NCBI GenBank assembly: GCA_002695115.1
Contig: NZOA01000048.1
Span: forward strand, 4,536 to 12,857
Reading direction: 5' to 3'
Length of the DNA stretch: 8,322 nt
DNA from: Planctomycetota bacterium
Lineage (GTDB): Bacteria > Planctomycetota > UBA8108
Shown: piece after piece, positions 7,090 through 8,322 of the stretch
Layout of the letters: each line of letters begins with the position of its first letter
Position numbering within the stretch: the first letter of the stretch is position 1
Position numbers and translations under genes: made by a program
The notes under the pieces: model-generated
Database searches by the model: none
What the model was told of the DNA's origin: nothing
The model's input: only the letters and a program-made list of their open reading frames with translations

Positions 7090-7095
7090 ATTCTA
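7090..7095 (-). promoter_or_regulatory. Possible -10 element for the YhdT/symporter operon
   Basis: TAGAAT on the minus strand matches the TATAAT consensus at five of six positions and lies about 58 bases upstream of the ATG at 7032. The sequence 17-18 bases further upstream does not resemble TTGACA, so this is only a candidate. Confidence 0.2.
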
Positions 7096-7133
7096 CGGCT
7101 ACCGGCTGAGCTTGCATAGACAGGGCAGGAGGA

Positions 7134-7143
7134 TAGCCGGCTA
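7134..7143. repeat. 10-bp palindrome TAGCCGGCTA in the divergent region
   Basis: TAGCCGGCTA is a perfect palindrome. An imperfect relative, TACCGGCTGA, lies about 35 bases to the left (7100-7109). The position between two divergent genes would suit a shared operator, but the site is short and GC-rich, and chance is a fair explanation. Confidence 0.25.
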
Positions 7144-7251
7144 AGAACCATCTCGATAATTCCTCTGGCGGCAGAAGTGTTTTCCCCTAAGCTTGGGCCA
7201 CACCTGCTGAACAGGCCCATCGAAACGAATTTCCCCACAGGCTGAAGTCCT

Positions 7252-8322
7252 ATGCCCTCCCTCGCTACCCCCCGCCCGCTGCTGCGGGCGATCAAGAAAC
7301 AGGTCGGCAAGGTCAGGGTCTCCCTTCGCTCCCAGGGCGAGGCGCTCGAGGAGCTCTTCCAGCTCTTCACCAGCGAGCGACGGCACCTCAAGCGCTTCAG
7401 CTACATGAACGACCCGCGCCTGCGCCTGGCCTACCTGCGCTACCATCTTCCGCTCAACACCGTGCGATCTATCTGCGTCCTCAAGGACCTGCTGGTGCGC
7501 TATCCGGCGATCGCGGAGACCGAGTGGATAACCGATATCGGTGCCGGGCCGGGCAGCTCGACCATCGCGAGCCTGCTGACCCTGCCACCGGACCGTACGA
7601 GACGCTACCTGCTTACAGACCAGAGCCGCAGCGCCCTGCGGGTCGCCCGGGAGATCTTCGAAGAGTGCGCCCCGCCTGAAAAGGACGGGATCAAGGCCTC
7701 CATCACCACCGTGCAGCAGAAGCTCCCGCTGCTGCCGCGCTTCCAGGGGCCGACCCTGGTGTGGATGTCCATGGTCATCAACGAATTCGACCACCCCGAC
7801 CGGCGGGGAATCGACATCAAGAGTCTCTTCGCCAGGCTCGCCGAGAAGCTGCCCGCCGGCAGCACCGTCGTCATCATCGAACCGGGACTCAGGCAGCAGG
7901 GTCGCCGGCTCCTCGCCCTGCACGACGCCCTTCTTGAATCACAACGCTGGGAAGTGCTCGCTCCCTGCACCCACCAGAAAGCCTGCCCCCTCCTTGAGGA
8001 GAGCAACAGGCCCTGGTGCCATTTTCACTTCAGGTGGCAGCCGGGAGACATCGTCAAGCAGATCGCCGTGCCGCTGGGCCTGGTCTCCGGCAAAGGATCG
8101 ATGAGCTACCTCGTGATCCAGCCGGCAAAGAAGGGCGGCCTGCCGGGCAACCAGGACCCCGAGCTCGCCCGGGTCATCGGAGACCCGATGGAGGTCAGGC
8201 GTACCGGGGCGGGCATCTACCTCTGCCAGGACGGCAAGAGACGCGTCTTCCGCGACCCGCCGGATGAAACGACCCGCGGCGCCCTGCTCAAGAGGGGCCG
8301 CCAGAACCGGGATGCCCGGCTC
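7252..8322 (+). CDS. Rsm22/METTL17-family SAM-dependent methyltransferase-like protein (3' end cut by window edge)
   Basis: 357 codons are visible from ATG 7252, and the frame is still open at the right edge. A stop in the same frame (7243-7245) makes this the first possible ATG, although no good Shine-Dalgarno precedes it. The SAM-binding motif is DIGAGPGSST (95-104), followed by TDQS (122-125) at the usual acidic position after strand 2. WMSMVINEF (171-179) and IIEPG (208-212) fit later strands of a Rossmann methyltransferase. The family call rests on APCTHQKACP (237-246) and PWCHFHFRW (254-262), close to the CPHxxxCP and WCHF motifs of Rsm22. Cys239, Cys245, Cys256 and perhaps Cys325 could hold an iron-sulfur cluster, as reported for METTL17. 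Mitochondrial members act in small-ribosomal-subunit assembly; the bacterial role is poorly known. The KRGRQNRDARL end is a typical basic tail, so little is probably missing. Confidence 0.87.
   Translation, partial: MPSLATPRPLLRAIKKQVGKVRVSLRSQGEALEELFQLFTSERRHLKRFSYMNDPRLRLAYLRYHLPLNTVRSICVLKDLLVRYPAIAETEWITDIGAGPGSSTIASLLTLPPDRTRRYLLTDQSRSALRVAREIFEECAPPEKDGIKASITTVQQKLPLLPRFQGPTLVWMSMVINEFDHPDRRGIDIKSLFARLAEKLPAGSTVVIIEPGLRQQGRRLLALHDALLESQRWEVLAPCTHQKACPLLEESNRPWCHFHFRWQPGDIVKQIAVPLGLVSGKGSMSYLVIQPAKKGGLPGNQDPELARVIGDPMEVRRTGAGIYLCQDGKRRVFRDPPDETTRGALLKRGRQNRDARL

Larger units (their letters stand above)
7033..7251. other. Divergent intergenic region with promoters expected in both directions
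   Basis: These 219 bases separate the YhdT/symporter operon (leftward) from the Rsm22-like gene (rightward). Both transcripts should start here. Possible -10 elements are TAGAAT on the minus strand (7095-7090) and GATAAT on the plus strand (7155-7160), but neither has a convincing -35 partner. The motif CCGGCTRAG occurs twice in the same orientation (7102-7110 and 7137-7145). No small gene is supported. Confidence 0.5.

Noticed and set aside
7141..7923. A 260-codon minus-strand open frame
   Set aside because: It is antisense to the Rsm22-like gene, whose SAM-binding motif and Cys motifs identify the true coding strand.

Overview
The window looks like chromosomal DNA from a GC-rich member of the PVC superphylum, most likely a planctomycete. 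The clearest sign is the long secreted protein on the left. It joins a ThuA-like domain, a discoidin-like domain, a 'PVC-type dehydrogenase' propeller and HEAT repeats, an architecture found mainly in Planctomycetota and Verrucomicrobiota. No RNA gene, insertion sequence, CRISPR array, integrase or phage gene is visible, and I see no defence or other accessory system. This is an ordinary genomic neighbourhood with some unusual protein architectures.

Layout from left to right. (1) 1-3392, minus: the PVC-type protein, 1130 codons visible, cut by the left edge just before its expected cytochrome c domain. (2) 3393-3557: a 165-base leader with stem-loops, one of which covers the Shine-Dalgarno sequence of gene 1. 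(3) 3558-4463, minus: an M50 (site-2-protease type) intramembrane metalloprotease with a Gly/Pro-rich C-terminal tail. (4) 4464-4699: a gap with an AT-rich patch, two short inverted repeats and a weak terminator candidate. (5) 4700-6694 and 6691-7032, both minus: a PanF-like sodium:solute symporter and, upstream with an ATGA overlap, a small two-helix YhdT/DUF997-like membrane protein. (6) 7033-7251: a divergent intergenic region. (7) 7252-8322, plus: an Rsm22/METTL17-family methyltransferase with a conserved Cys cluster, cut by the right edge.

How the genes relate: the YhdT-like/PanF-like pair is almost certainly one translationally coupled operon, probably for uptake of an organic acid such as pantothenate. 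The M50 protease and the PVC-type protein follow on the same strand, but gaps of 236 and 165 bases separate them, so separate transcription is plausible. The Rsm22-like gene faces away and probably acts in ribosome biogenesis. Beyond the transporter pair, nothing in the sequence ties these genes into one pathway.

The points most worth a second look are the hairpin covering the Shine-Dalgarno of the PVC-type gene with a competing upstream pairing, the roughly 130-residue soluble insertion in the symporter, the tailed M50 protease without CBS or PDZ domain, and the Cys cluster of the Rsm22-like protein.
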